Source: Cheiracanthium punctorium (lineage: Eukaryota; Arthropoda; Arachnida; Araneae; Cheiracanthiidae). Taken from it: a stretch of 64,000 nucleotides of DNA. Under the pieces are notes generated by a model that was given only the letters and a program-made list of their open reading frames with translations, was not told where the DNA came from and did no database searches. Below, piece after piece: positions 33,539-45,812 of the stretch. The position numbers were made by a program, and so were the translations under genes. The first letter of the stretch is position 1, and each line of letters opens with the position of its first letter. The DNA lies in contig JAWZYV010013555.1 of NCBI GenBank assembly GCA_038373885.1, positions 1 to 64,000 of the forward strand. The letters are read 5' to 3'.

Positions 33539-33708
33539 CAGGGGGGTAGCCGAGGGGGGGAGGGTTAGGGGGGTCATAACCCCCCCATGAGGAATTTTTT
33601 GCCATACAAAATGTGCATTCTTCACTACATTATCACACACACGTATACATATATATGAGTTGTAGAAGTCGTAACCCTCCCCATGAAAAATTTCTGGCTA
33701 CGCCCCTG
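33539..33708. mobile_element. hAT-type MITE
   Basis: The ends CAGGGGGGTAGCC and GGCTACGCCCCTG are inverted repeats of the classic CAGGGGCGTAGCC type. Flanking 8-mers TCTGAGAT (33531-33538) and TCTGTGAT (33709-33716) agree at 7 of 8. Confidence 0.85.
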
Positions 33709-36700
33709 TCTGTGATTATTACTCGGACAAATATACTGAAATTTAGTCTAGAGTAAGGTGGTAAGGTGTTTCAGTTCTCAAGAACTAAGACTTTTTTTTT
33801 TAGATCTTGTCAGAAAATTGTTAAAAAATAATTTTTTAATTAAAAAATTGGTTAGGGGGACTTTTTCATTAGAGTTTACAAGCTGCATTTTTTGTTGTAT
33901 TTATCAACATTAATAATATTCTTTACAAGATACAAACCTTAATAAGGTTACTAAAAAAGTCAATATATGAACTTGATCCTAAGTATAGAGGAAACTTTTT
34001 TCATTATTTTTAATGCATTATGCATGTCCTTTAAAAATAATGAGAGGATTAATTTGTCATGTATAATTGACATACATTTTATTAAAAAAATTTCGTTTTG
34101 AAAATAAATGCTTGAAAGCACCATGATATTAATTTTTCTGTCATTTTTACACTATATTTCCTTTCTGCGCAGTTTAGAAAAAGTTCCCTCCTTTACAAAA
34201 AATGCTCATGAGTTAATTTGCGACAAATTCTCTAAGAAAAATAAGTGTTTTTATCCTGCCTTAAATCCAAACCATTTCTTGATTAGTCCAGAATTCCACA
34301 GAAACTGTATTACCGCTAAAATACATCGGTGTACGCTTCATTAAGAAGTCTATTCAAAATCATTCCTATTTGGGAATTTAGATTACAAAGGAAATTCACT
34401 TCCTTATCCAAAAATCTAAGAGAAAAAAACAATATAGTCTTGAGTCATATATCTATTTAGTAATAACACATGCTTTTTATTCGAGGGGGGGGGGAGACAA
34501 ATTTTGTAAGCTGAAATTAGTCTGTGCTTTTAAAATTCAAGAAATTTATGGGTGGTTTTGGAAAAAAAATAAAAGGAAGAAGTCAGACTCTAAAATATTC
34601 TAAACGTGCATTTACAAAATCTTTTTTTTTTTTTTTTTTTTCAAAACCGTTTTAATATATTATTCCTTTAGAAAAAAAAAAAGACGGGTGTACTATTCAA
34701 GTATACTAATTGAATTAACCTTGTCGTCATAAAGAATCACGTAAGATTTATAAACTTTCAGATAATTAACGTCATATTGAAAGTAAATTTGCAACTTGAG
34801 CGATGCTTAAATATTTCCTTCAAATAACATAGTTTGACATTTTTCACGTGATTAAAATACATAAACTATGTTCTTCTGCTGAACTATGGGAAATTTAAAT
34901 AAGTAACGTGTTTATCAGAAGATTTGTTACGATAATGGCTTTAAAGCACAATATACCTTGTTAATAAATCTTCCGTGAGTATTAAATTGAGTATTTGTTA
35001 TATGCATTCATCATTTTTAACGGGCGCCTTACAATTAACTGAACGATGAGAATTTTCTATATAACTATGCATACCGTGGCACTTTCAACTAAAAAGATAG
35101 CTGATCGTTCTTCATTTTAATCAAACTAAATTGTACTGTCTGATACCAGAGTGGACATTTACATAATTAATTCATTGAGCAATTGTATTTATTACTTCAA
35201 TGTTATAGGAATTTATTATTTTTATTACATATTGGACAATCAATAAGAAAACTACAATGTTTATTTTGACTAAAATTTTTTATTTCTCTTAATTTTATTT
35301 AATTTAATGTCATTTACAGAGTGAACATCTGACAGAGTTTTAAGCTAAAAAATCTATTATTCGTCCTCAGTGTGAAAATTGTACTAGTTTTGTTAAATCT
35401 TGCTAACAAAATATTTTTATGGCACATAAAATTTGGAAGTTCTAGAATAACAAACTTTGAACACTTGTTCAGAACAGAATGCAGACTATGGCTATTACAA
35501 CTCTTAAGAACTAGTGTCTTTCAACTGACCTCTATTACACAGTATTAGTCGAGTATGGGAAAATTTCGTGGAAGTCGGTTGGGAGAGAGGAAAAAGAAAG
35601 GTTTTATGGCTTTATGGCCCCCTTTCAAAGATTCTTATCTAGGTATCATCTTGACCAGTCAGAATTCATATAACCTCAACTGTGCTCTTGTTTGTAAAAA
35701 GGATAAAAAGTCTTGGTTCCAGAACTCCATTCCATACCGAGAAGTTAAACGTTAGAAATGGCAGTTCAATTTATTCAATCAAGACGTGGAAAGCAGTTAG
35801 CGATTTTTGAAAATGGCATATTTAAGTACCAATAGATTTAAGGCTAATAACATATCTTTATAAAATGGCTCTAAAATATAAAAATCCTGGCAGATTTTTA
35901 AAATCATTAATATATCCTGTATGTCTAAGTAATTTTGTATGTCCAAATAAGAATTTTTCGATGGAGAAGATGGGGATTAAAATTCAAGAAATTTATGGGG
36001 GGATGATAGTTATTAATAAAGCTTAAAAAACTATATAAAATGTACAAAAGTACTATAAAATATATATTTATGTACTTTATACAAAAAAAAAAGGAAGATT
36101 TGTTGATCACTGGTTCGTTTTTCTTTTTAGGTTGTTTTTTTAAAAACTTACTGATCCAGATATAAGCCATATTAAGTGCATAGTTACAAATGTATTATCG
36201 AGTAGTATACACACTAATAAGTTAATTAATTACATATAAATAATAATTTTTTTTATTACCTACTGTTACTATTATTGCTTTTTTACTTCATTTCATATAC
36301 TGAAAACAGTATTATACATTAAAAAAAAATTATTTATTTATTTATTTTATTTTCCGTTTGTACTCTTTATCTGTGTAAGTCTGTGTTGCTCATTGGTTTG
36401 CTGTACTACATTTTTTGGATTTTACACTTCCTTCACCGTTCAATGTTTCTTCGTTCTAGAACGTTTGTTCACCGAGTTTAACGAGCACATTTACCGATTA
36501 ACGATTAGATGTTTTCGGTGGTATGTTCGGAATCGTTCCCGCGACCGTTGGGTTAGTGATCCCATATCTTTACTATTGAACTATCAGGTTCTATACTTTA
36601 GCAACAGAAATATAGTCTTCACCAAAGAAAATTTATATTAACTTGATTATCGTGTTTACTCGCGTAATAGTCTCCCTCGCATATTAAACGCACTCCCTGT

Positions 36701-37249
36701 TTTGAAGCAGAAAAATCATCAAAATATTTTCAAACCATAAAATTCTTAATCATGTATTTGATCTTCATTTATGTGTATAAAAATATTACTAGAAACAGAA
36801 AAATGCCTCTGTTTTGTGTGCAACTGACCAAAAGATTATTCAAAATACGGCAGGTAATCTGGAAACATTTGGTAAGTTAGTAATTTTATACTTGTCTGCC
36901 AGTGGTCCAAATTCGACCATAGAGTACTGAATTTTTTAATTTGAGGGCAAATACAGTTTTTCTGTCAAAGAGTATGTCTCAAGATTCCATATACAGTGAA
37001 TACTAAAGTGAAGGAATCTCCAGATGTTTTTTAAATACTAATTATTTTTGCTCTTACTTTTCATTAAAATACATGAAAGTGTGAAAGAGTGAGAATTAAA
37101 TGTAATAATTAAGCTTATTTTAAAATAATAGGTGGTGTTCTTCTCGACTGGCTATGCTCTCTGTTGTCGTGGCCTGTTTAGGACTACATTAGTTGTATGG
37201 GTCTGGATACAAAACACCATAAACTGAAATGCAAATTAGTGGCATGATA
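33709..37249. other. AT-rich stretch, no gene recognised
   Basis: Short open stretches (for example 34108-34344 and 36393-36641) carry no recognisable domain. A T-run of about 20 is at 34622-34641. Nothing else is supported. Confidence 0.45.
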
Positions 37250-37830
37250 GGTGGTCACTCAACTTAAACTATAGGCAACGAATTTTTTTTAAAGTTTTAT
37301 TGGATTTTTAGATTTTTTGAAAATCTTCTTAAAAAATGCGCAATTTTTTATTCACACATCATGTAAGAACGACTAAAGCGAACGAAAAGAAATTTGGTGA
37401 CATAATAGGTAAACTATAGCCGTGAAAATTTGGATTAGTTTTTCAAAAAAAATTATTTAAAATGTGTAAATATTTGTCTATCACATATAAACCTTTGAAG
37501 GGAATGAAAAAAAATTACCATAATCACATAGGTTGTCACTTAAACTATAGGTGTCAAAGTATTTTGATTTTTTTACAGATTTTAAAATTTTGCGAAAATA
37601 GAGAAATGTTTGTTCCATTCCTGAAAAATTGTAATGGAACAGAATGAAATTTGAGATTATTTTATGTGGCAAGTTTATCTGTTAACTATAGATGCCAAAA
37701 TTGTTTCAAATATTTCAAATATTTTGAGATTTTGTAAAAATCGTGTAAATGTTTGTTCTCGTATCCCTCAAAAACAGCTTTAGAGAGTAGAATGAAATTT
37801 AGTAACATTATGATCAGTAACAACTAAAAC
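37250..37830. repeat. Degenerate tandem repeat, period about 150 bp
   Basis: The word AACTATAG with neighbours (ATAGGTGG or CACTTA before it, a T-rich block and GCGAAAAT or GTTTGTTC after it) recurs near 37270, 37412, 37545 and 37685. The last copy is inside the outer inverted-repeat arm; the first three lie just outside it, so the arm and its flank share a tandem origin. Confidence 0.6.
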
Positions 37831-40285
37831 AATAAATGCCTGATTTTATTTTATCTTGAGTTTGAATAAATTTTAAAACTTTGCAAAATTGTATTTTTTT
37901 TAAAAAAGGAATCACTATAAGGCGTCCGGCGTCCGGAGTTAATATATTAGTTAGCTATTTAATTTTTAAAAAAATTCTTGGATTTTTTAAATGTTTATTT
38001 GCCGTTTTAGGTTTTCTGAAACTTTTGAGTTTTCTGGAGGCATAATATTTAGATATCCGTAGTGAATCAAACAAAATTTAGTTATAGGAGAGGAATGACC
38101 TCTTGACATTCAAAACTTTTCCACTAAAACAAAACGTAAGTTTGAATACAAATACCTTCTCTATTCAGGGCTTGATTATGACCAACAGGGGCCCCGGGCA
38201 CTGATGAATTTGGGGGCCCCCATCTATGATTTTTGCCTTATTTTTTTAAATAAAATTTTGATATAAAAAAGAATATTTCGGAACAACATTTCAAAGAAGG
38301 GGCCCTGGGCAAAGTCTCGATTTGCCCTTGCGATAATAAGGCTCTCTCTCTATTGAGAATTTCACTCAGCACTTACCATCTAACATGGAATCATTTAACA
38401 ATAGACAGAAGTTAAATCGTTGCTTTCAATATTTTTTCCAATAACCTACTTCCATTCTTTGTACTCCTATAATGCTGACGATAAGTCAGGCTTTTTGGAA
38501 ATCTGCATTACATACTAATCTAAGGTAACTTCATCTAATTATTTGATACAATTCAATTTAAAGTAATTTCTAAAAAGAAATATGCTTTAAATAGAAACAG
38601 GTTGATAATGAATTTATCTTAATTTCAGCATTAAGCTAACTACTGAGAATCACAATATTTTTAGCACAATGTTTAAAATTTCAAATTTTGATACCTAGAA
38701 CCTCTGGAGATTAAAAAAAAAGTTGCAAAAAATGAAGATAAATTCCTAAATTCTTACTAGATAGCAACATTTGATAAAAGGTTCTATTATGTAAAGAATT
38801 AAAGCGTGACCTGTTTGGGATACCCTGTATATTAAAACTTATCTAAAGGTAACCATCTCAATAGCTATTTTCTGCATTTACTAGAAATTGTATGCAATTA
38901 TCATGAACTTGGCTAAAACACCAATAACTAACATAAGAGTCAATTACTGGTGAAATCTATTTTTTCTTACCCAATAATTGATAAATAAATAAATTTGTTT
39001 ATTAAAATGATCTCTCCGTATTTACTTTATGTACTATTATCTATTACGAATGTAGGAAAAAACGACGGCACCCGGAAAAAATGCCCCCCCCCAAACACAC
39101 ACACACATAATTCTAATTTTCATAGGGGCATGGGGGGAGTACGTGCACTCACATGACAAATCAAATGTAGACTATAAAAGATTCTTTTGTAAATTGAAAT
39201 GCTTTTATAAGAGAAAGGAGTAAAAACAATTGTGACCCCTCCCCCGGCAGAATTTTTTATGGGTCGGCCCCTGATTTTTTTAAATAGTGGACAAAAACTT
39301 ACTTTGATTTGCTTTTAATGAGGCTCTTGAATTTGCAAAGTGGGGGAGGGGTCGTCAAGCATCCACCTGCCCCCTATATGGGCTCAGAGTAAGTGTGAAG
39401 ATACTATTTAAAATGCTATTGTAAAATTCTGTTGTATTTTGATATCAATAGAAATAATTATAACAATACTAAAGTTCAAAAGAGGCTTTTTTTAACTCCA
39501 TTAATTTTCTATTTTTATTTATTTATTTATTTATTTAGGGTTTTTTTGTGCGTGTGTGTGAGGGGAGTTATGCAAAAAACGGATAAGAAGTATAATGATG
39601 ACTTATCTGGAAGCATTTAATATTTATTAAAAGAATTAAAATAAAATGCATCAGATATTTAAAAAGGCGCTTAAAGTGATACACATCGCTAAAAATAAAA
39701 TAATTTTCAGATTTAATTTTACAGCTAAGCCAAAGTAATATTAGAAAAACCAAACAGATGGCTAAAAGATTAGTTTTTTTAATTATTTTTTTTAAACTTA
39801 TGTTACTGTGAAAGTGAATAAAGCATGAATGTGACACAATTTATATAAGGTGATTTAATCATTAAAAACTGGACGGTTTGTAGCTATATTTCTCATTAAT
39901 TAATACATATTTAATCGTGTCCTTCTGCTATGAGCCTTGATTTCCCTTTTTTATATGAAAATAATACTATTTAGTTTTATATATCGGTAAACAAGTTATG
40001 TTTGTTCTCGTTTTTATAAAAACTTTTCAAAAGGAAACAGACATACAGTGGAACTTCTTTTTGCATATCTACCCGACCCCTTATTGCGATCAAGATCGCG
40101 CCGAAACCCATTACAGGAAATTTATGACTCTTCTGACCTTCTGCGACCTCTTGCGAAGAGCGTTTGACCATTGGTGCGCCTGACCAGGAAAGACAAGTCA
40201 ATTATCTTTTAGATGGTCCCTCTTTTGAACCCCAACATCCCGACTAAGATAAATCGTTTTTCTGTAAACTGGGGTACCACGGTGT
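37640..40285 (-). repeat. Outer long inverted repeat, right arm
   Basis: Inverted match to 21208-24050. Relative to the left arm it has a 181-bp MITE (38166-38346) and about 200 bp of extra sequence at about 39960-40165, and lacks the left arm's MITE. The homologous positions are otherwise collinear. Confidence 0.9.
38166..38346. mobile_element. hAT-type MITE in the right outer arm (same family as 44162-44353)
   Basis: The interior matches the reverse complement of 44162-44353 (ACCAACAGGGGCCCCGGGCA, GGGGCCCTGGGCAAAGTC). The exact 8-bp duplication TCTCTATT flanks it (38158-38165 and 38347-38354), and the left arm keeps the empty site as TCTCTACT. Confidence 0.9.
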
Positions 40286-41330
40286 TTAGCAGTGGCAGCC
40301 ATTTTATGGAAATAAAATAGGATCTTTTACATTTATTTCTTTTTTCTCGGGATGGGGGGCCGTCGCCCCGTCTGCCCCCCCTTTAATCCACCCTTATGTT
40401 TAAGTACAGGTTTTTGAAAGTATTTTGAAAAAGAAGAAAAAAAACAAACTTGTAGGAACACAAAGTGATAAATTTGTGTTAATACATTTCCTAAGTAATT
40501 CAATCTGTTTTTAAAAAAAATGGCCATTCAAAAAAGTTTTTAAACATTAACAAGTCCACACACACAAGAAAAGATTAAGATCGCAGTGAATTAATTTTAT
40601 GGAGTACTTTGCTTAAAATTTATTTCTCAAATTGGAAGTACATTGGGTAAATTTGAATAGTATTGCTATGATGTAATAAAATTGTGTTCTTACAAACACT
40701 ATTGCAGAATTAATTAAATTTAACAAAATCATACATAAATCACTGTTCAATATATCAGTTACACATTATTACATTGTATGGAATACAAATATATCCTACA
40801 CAGGTCCGAGCTGCCCATGTGTGCGATGTGTGTGGCGCACACAGGCGCCAGACTCAGGGGCGCCTCGTGGCGTCCCTTTGGATAGGAACATTGTAACGCA
40901 TTCTTAAGTCTGTGGTAAAACTGGCAGCAACTTTTATTAAAATGGAATCTTTGACAATGGAAGTTAAGATTGGGAATGTTTCACTAATTAACTTTGATCT
41001 GAATTAACCTAATGTTTCTTCATACTTACTATGCTGTAGTGATTAAACATTACCTAGAAAGAGCAGCGGCTGTCATCGCTGTTTTTGTTAATAAACAGTC
41101 GAATTCAAGTGACTATCAATGGATGGTCGTATGAAAGGGCAGTATATGGAATTTTTTAAGTTTTTTTTCCTTTTCTAAACTTTCGGAATTAAAAATAAAT
41201 AAATATATGCATCATCAATGTTTATGGATGACGTAATAAAGATCTACACTGGCAGAGTATCTTGGAGAAAAACGTTCTTCAAATGAGAATATTAAAGATT
41301 TTACACATTTTTGAATTAGGTGACCAGTTA
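40286..41330. other. Intergenic, nothing recognised
   Basis: A G/C-rich patch at about 40350-40400 and a GCGCACACAGGCGCC-type patch at 40830-40880 look like transposon ends but could not be paired. Confidence 0.35.
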
Positions 41331-41406
41331 TCGCAGCTCATTCAGAATCAACTGAAAAATTATTTTCAACCTTTAGATTAGTCCAGCAGCAAATAGGTCA
41401 ATTAAA
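41331..41406 (+). pseudogene. Possible hAT transposase C-terminal remnant
   Basis: About 25 codons read IAAHSESTEKLFSTFRLV, similar in pattern to the dimerisation block of hAT transposases (xSxxExxFSxxRLV). No upstream domain is linked, so this is tentative. Confidence 0.3.
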
Positions 41407-41820
41407 CACGGTTTCCATTAGAACATCGAAAGTGAAGCAGCCCCGGAGTGGCCTGTTCATGGCAGGGTGTACTCCTCTCTCGACTGTACTGTAGACTGTG
41501 TAAACCAAAGAGAATGCTGGTGCCCTAAAATTTCCGTCGCTGCAATGTCCTCTTTGTTCAAGCGATACCGCTGGGGATGTCAATCCAAGTGCTAGGTCTC
41601 TCATCTGGAATGGATTCAAAATTAGGAGACCACTCATAGGGTGTATTATAGGGGCCACTATTTGGTGCCCCAATAATGAAATGACCAACATCTCCTACCC
41701 TCATAGAGGTCAAGTCGAACACAAGTAGGCCGTTGACCTGGCCATTAGAAAGAAAGAAAGAAAAAAAACACCCTTTTAGATTAACTCTTTTAGCCCCTGA
41801 GGACACAAAAATCACCTAGT
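41407..41820 (-). other. Unidentified segment open in two overlapping minus frames
   Basis: One frame contains GQVNGLLVFDLTSMRVGDVG and PNFESIPDERPSTWIDIP (41558-41815), the other LILNPFQMRDLALGLTSP and RGVHPAMNRPLRGCF (41398-41691). Both are unusually open for this AT-rich window, but I recognise no domain. It may be repeat DNA that is open in several frames. Confidence 0.3.
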
Positions 41821-42099
41821 GTCGTACAGGATGGAGTCCTATCCCAGCAAACACTCAACTGCCCGCAAAATGACGGCCGGGTACCCGTCATGCTGGCAAA
41901 GTGCCGTATACCGGGAGCAAGGTAGATTGCCATCGTCTGGAAGTCACTGGAGTACCAGTGTCTGAAAAATGCATATGCGCCGGTACATAACTAGTAACGG
42001 CGAACTGCCATGTGTCTATGACATGCACAAAAAAGTTAACGGCGTGGTACTGTTTAAAATGTACCGGAGCAGCACTATTTGGCGGCAATGGACCTGTAT

Positions 42100-42884
42100 A
42101 TATTTCGTAGAGTTAGCATAAAATTTCGTTATTTTAATTAAATAATATTATTTTATTTTCATACTGTGTAGAAGTGTTTTCCGTACACCCAAAGACAGGG
42201 TCACAGTTAAGATTTTTTTGGAGGGGGGAGGGGGTGTAAGGGGAAGAGTTCATACTGTGCTTTCAAATATTTTAGTACTAAAAACTAAAATAAAACTAAC
42301 GAGTTCAGTATGCTATAAAAATGTTCGCTACATCCACAGTGAAAACCCCACCCTGTATACGAGTGCCTATGTACAGAATATGAATTTTATATTCTTATAA
42401 AATTCATATTCTGTATTCATTATTTGTATAATTCATATTAATTTTTCACAATTTTGCTAAAATTTGCCTGAAAAAAAAATACTTGAAGATTTTTTCTACT
42501 TTAAGCCCCTTTTAAAATCTACCGTCATGTAATAGTCAAAAATAGAAAGCAATGGGTTCACTTAGGAATTATATTTCCTTTACGCTGTTTCGTTGCTCTT
42601 GAATTAAATGTTTGATTTACCTTGGGGCCTCACATGTAAAACTATATACGTAACAGACAGACGGCTAGCCCAAGAAATTCTTGTGTGCTCAGCTAACTTC
42701 TCACGGTCGAGGTTACAAGCGTCGAACTGTTATCGCAGATTTGGCTACATTAATTCAGATTATTTATACGTAGTACAGATGAATATTTTTATGCGTTTGA
42801 AGACAGAAGATAAAAAATTGCTTGTCTATTTTAAAAAGAGGTGTGTATAAGTGTCATTATATATGTTTCTTTTCAAAGGATCTT
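42100..42884. other. Intergenic, nothing recognised
   Basis: A small hairpin (ATGAATTTTATA near 42380-42405) is present. No supported frame. Confidence 0.35.
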
Positions 42885-43319
42885 TTAACCCTCTCGTCAC
42901 CCTGAACCTCATATGAGGCTTCTATTTCAAATAGCATTATTTAGAGAGAAAACACTTGAATTTAGTACTTTTTTCTTTCAGTGATATCAATATCATTAAT
43001 TCATGTAGAAAGTATATGAGGCTCTTGACTAGATGCATAAATCGTGCTTAGATTGCAGTACTCGTCAATTTAGATCATTTTTTTTTCTAGATCTAATATG
43101 ATCACTAGATTTTCTAGATCTAATATGTGCATCCTTTTAAATTAATTTTAACATAACAAAATGCTTCGAAAATGCAGAAATTATTATTAGAAAAATCTAA
43201 TATTAATCGACATTAGAAAAAAATATTTTTGCATGATTTATAATAGTATTTCAGATACATTAAATGCTAAACAGACTTGTTTTTTCTGATTTTTCATAAT
43301 TCGGTGACGAGAAGGTTAA
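42885..43319. mobile_element. TTAA-bounded MITE (piggyBac-type)
   Basis: The left end TTAACCCTCTCGTCACC (42885-42901) and the right end, read in reverse complement, TTAACCTTCTCGTCACC (43303-43319), differ at one base. TTAA on both sides is the target duplication. 435 bp, no coding capacity. Confidence 0.85.
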
Positions 43320-43748
43320 TAGTTTATTGGAAATTTCAGGGGCTGCCCGACACTGTAAAGTAAGCATCGCATCGAGGCGCTGTCTTCGAAGGGGCGCAAT
43401 ACTGAGCTCTAAACGTGGAAAATGTATAAAAGGAGAACCTTTTTTACGTTTGCAGGGGGGCACCACGTACCTTAGGGCTGCTCCTGGAAAATTTTACAAA
43501 ATTGCTGCTACCTCGTACTCCAAGGGGCATAAAATAGATCTAATAAAGTTTTAAGTTGTGAGTTGCCCTCTTTTCAGTGGAAAAATAGATAATATGGTAT
43601 AGCATAATAATACACAAATAAAAGCAGGGAAAAAATTCGAAATAACTAAAAATTCCGAACAATATATATTCTCTCAGAAAAAAGTGATAAATAAAAAAAA
43701 TCTAGGAATCGGCAAAAAATTCGCATTATCCAAATTTCACGGAAGAAT

Positions 43749-43845
43749 AGTACGCACGTTTCGGGTGGTACAAAGGGTCCACCCTTCTTTTCAGGAGCGT
43801 CGTGAAGGAGGGTCGACCTTTTGTACCATCCGAAACGTGCATACT
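43749..43845. repeat. Near-perfect 97-bp hairpin
   Basis: Arm 43749-43787 (AGTACGCACGTTTCGGGTGG onward) pairs with 43807-43845 with about five mismatches and a loop of about 19 nt. The length is that of a pre-miRNA or a short palindromic MITE. Confidence 0.8.
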
Positions 43846-44007
43846 GTTTATATGATTTTTATTTAAGTGAGTTTATAATAACATTCTATATGCATATAAG
43901 CATTTCACGGCGATTCCATGCTTAACCTTTTCGCTCTCATTATTGAAAAGATTCAGTGGAGAATACTATCCTGGAACCTTAGTCGGAGGACTTTTTAAAG
44001 GGTTCTA

Positions 44008-44120
44008 ATGGACATTCACGTTACATCTGGAGAAAACCGACCAAAACTCCAGACAATTAGATCGACAGTTCCGCGAATTGATCCGAAACCAGGACCTTCA
44101 CACTTCAGTGTTCATTATAC
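44008..44120 (+). repeat. Dispersed repeat, copy 2
   Basis: Direct copy of 6835-6950, with ATTCACGTTACATCTGGAGA, AAACCGACCAAAACTC, AGACAATTAG and TCGACAG. Confidence 0.7.
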
Positions 44121-44161
44121 AATATTCAGACTCTTTTGTTTACATATATTTGATAAATTTT

Positions 44162-44353
44162 CAGACCCTTATTATCGCATGGGCAAATCGGGACTTTGCC
44201 CAGGGTCCACAGTTCGAAAGTGCCCCCAGTTTCAAATGTTGTTCTGAAATATTCTTTTATATGTCAAAAGTTTATGAAAAAGAAAAAAATTACAGATGGG
44301 GACCCCCAAATTCATCAATGCCCGGGGCCCCTGTTGGTCATAATCGGGCCCTG
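44162..44353. mobile_element. hAT-type MITE (same family as 38166-38346, opposite orientation)
   Basis: Ends CAGACCC and GGGCCCTG; exact 8-bp duplication TAAATTTT at 44154-44161 and 44354-44361. 192 bp, non-coding. Confidence 0.92.
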
Positions 44354-44361
44354 TAAATTTT

Positions 44362-44556
44362 TATAAGCTACGTTCGGGCTAAATGAACAGTGTGTAATTA
44401 TATTCAAATTCCTTACAAACATAAAATAAGAAGCACTTCACTTTCCAGAACAATTGAGAAAAACAAAAATCACAGCTTCACAGCAAAAGGAAAACTATTT
44501 CAATATAATAAAATTTAATATAACAGCTATTAAGGAAATTTTAAGCTGAATAATTA

Positions 44557-44603
<47 letters not shown>

Positions 44604-45619
44604 GCACATAAAATGCGAAACACGAAGTTAATATGGTGCGGGTGTGTGGGGGGGACCGCTCTCGTTATGCTTTTGAAATTGGCGAGTTTGGCGCATTTCC
44701 GGTGCAGCAACCATTCTCTCTATTTTTTTTTTTTTTTTTTTTTGTCTTTAATTTCGCTCGCAGACGTTGAGCAACGAGCGAGTTATAATTGATGAATTAT
44801 CAAGATGATGATCAAGTACATTTTTTAGGATACACATTTTTTCCGGTTTCTTATTGAACTTTCGAAAAGTTTAATTGCTTTGGTTAATGTTAAGCTGTTC
44901 AAGACAACTAATTTGGTTTCGTCGTTTGGAGCAATATAAGAATAGCATTTGCTTCAATGTTGAAACCCTGTTAGTTTATGATACAACATACACATAGATT
45001 CTACAAATTACTTGGATAACACTATTACAGTTAAATTTTTACTTTCACTGTTTTTAATATGCATAATATCATAGCGTATTTTAATGTATAAAATTATTTT
45101 CCTCCATAAAATTTGAGTTATGTAGTTATGCAACAGGTATAGATGTAGAAATTTCTATTTAGAATAGCTAACATAAGAAAAATCATTTGATCTAAACAAC
45201 CTGTACAATACATAGCAAAATGTTACCCTAAATTTATGTGTGTTTGTGTGTGTAACCATAGTACAGCTTTTTTTATTATTTATTGATTAAAAAAATGGCT
45301 TGAATATAAATTGATTGGATAGAGATTAATAAAAGCTTATTTTACCTAAACAAAACGTACAGTAAATCCAAATGCTACCCTTAAGCAATGTCTTTTTTTG
45401 GGGGGAGGAGGGGGGTTGATGAATAAGCCCCCTAACCCTTTCCCTGGATACGATACTGGCTCGTATTTTAATTACGGCAGCATTGCTGTGAATAGACACT
45501 AAGCCGGCACAGTGCCATTATATTACAGTCACTGTTAAGCTATCAGGCTAGTGCCTTTATTTTTAATAATCACCGTTTCATTTTAGGCATTTTAAACTTA
45601 ATGGGTCCGTGCCTTTATT
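44362..45619. other. Intergenic with (AT)n at 44559-44600
   Basis: AT microsatellite, a T-run at about 44724-44744 and a G-rich patch near 45395-45420. No gene recognised. Confidence 0.5.
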
Positions 45620-45812
45620 GTAAATGATGGCCGGCACATGCAGAAGCGCCAGCAGAGTACCGTTGCCTTCCCGGGCTTCTGGCAAGGTGCTTCTCGGGCG
45701 ACCACTTTTGGTACGATTCAGTTACTTTTTGCAGTGCCGGGCCGGTGCTGGACGTAAAGGCAGAAAGGCACTGGCAAGGTACTCCGCCAGCAGGTGTGTG
45801 TTTGCTGGGATC

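Larger units (their letters stand above)
41842..45812. repeat. Matching inverted ends TCCCAGCAAACAC (two copies)
   Basis: ATCCCAGCAAACACTC at 41842-41857 and GTGTTTGCTGGGAT near 45797-45812 are reverse complements. The GC-rich sequences next to them (41870-42080 and 45620-45800) also share words such as GGTAC and GCCGG. They could be the two ends of one element of about 4 kb or two separate short copies. Confidence 0.45.
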
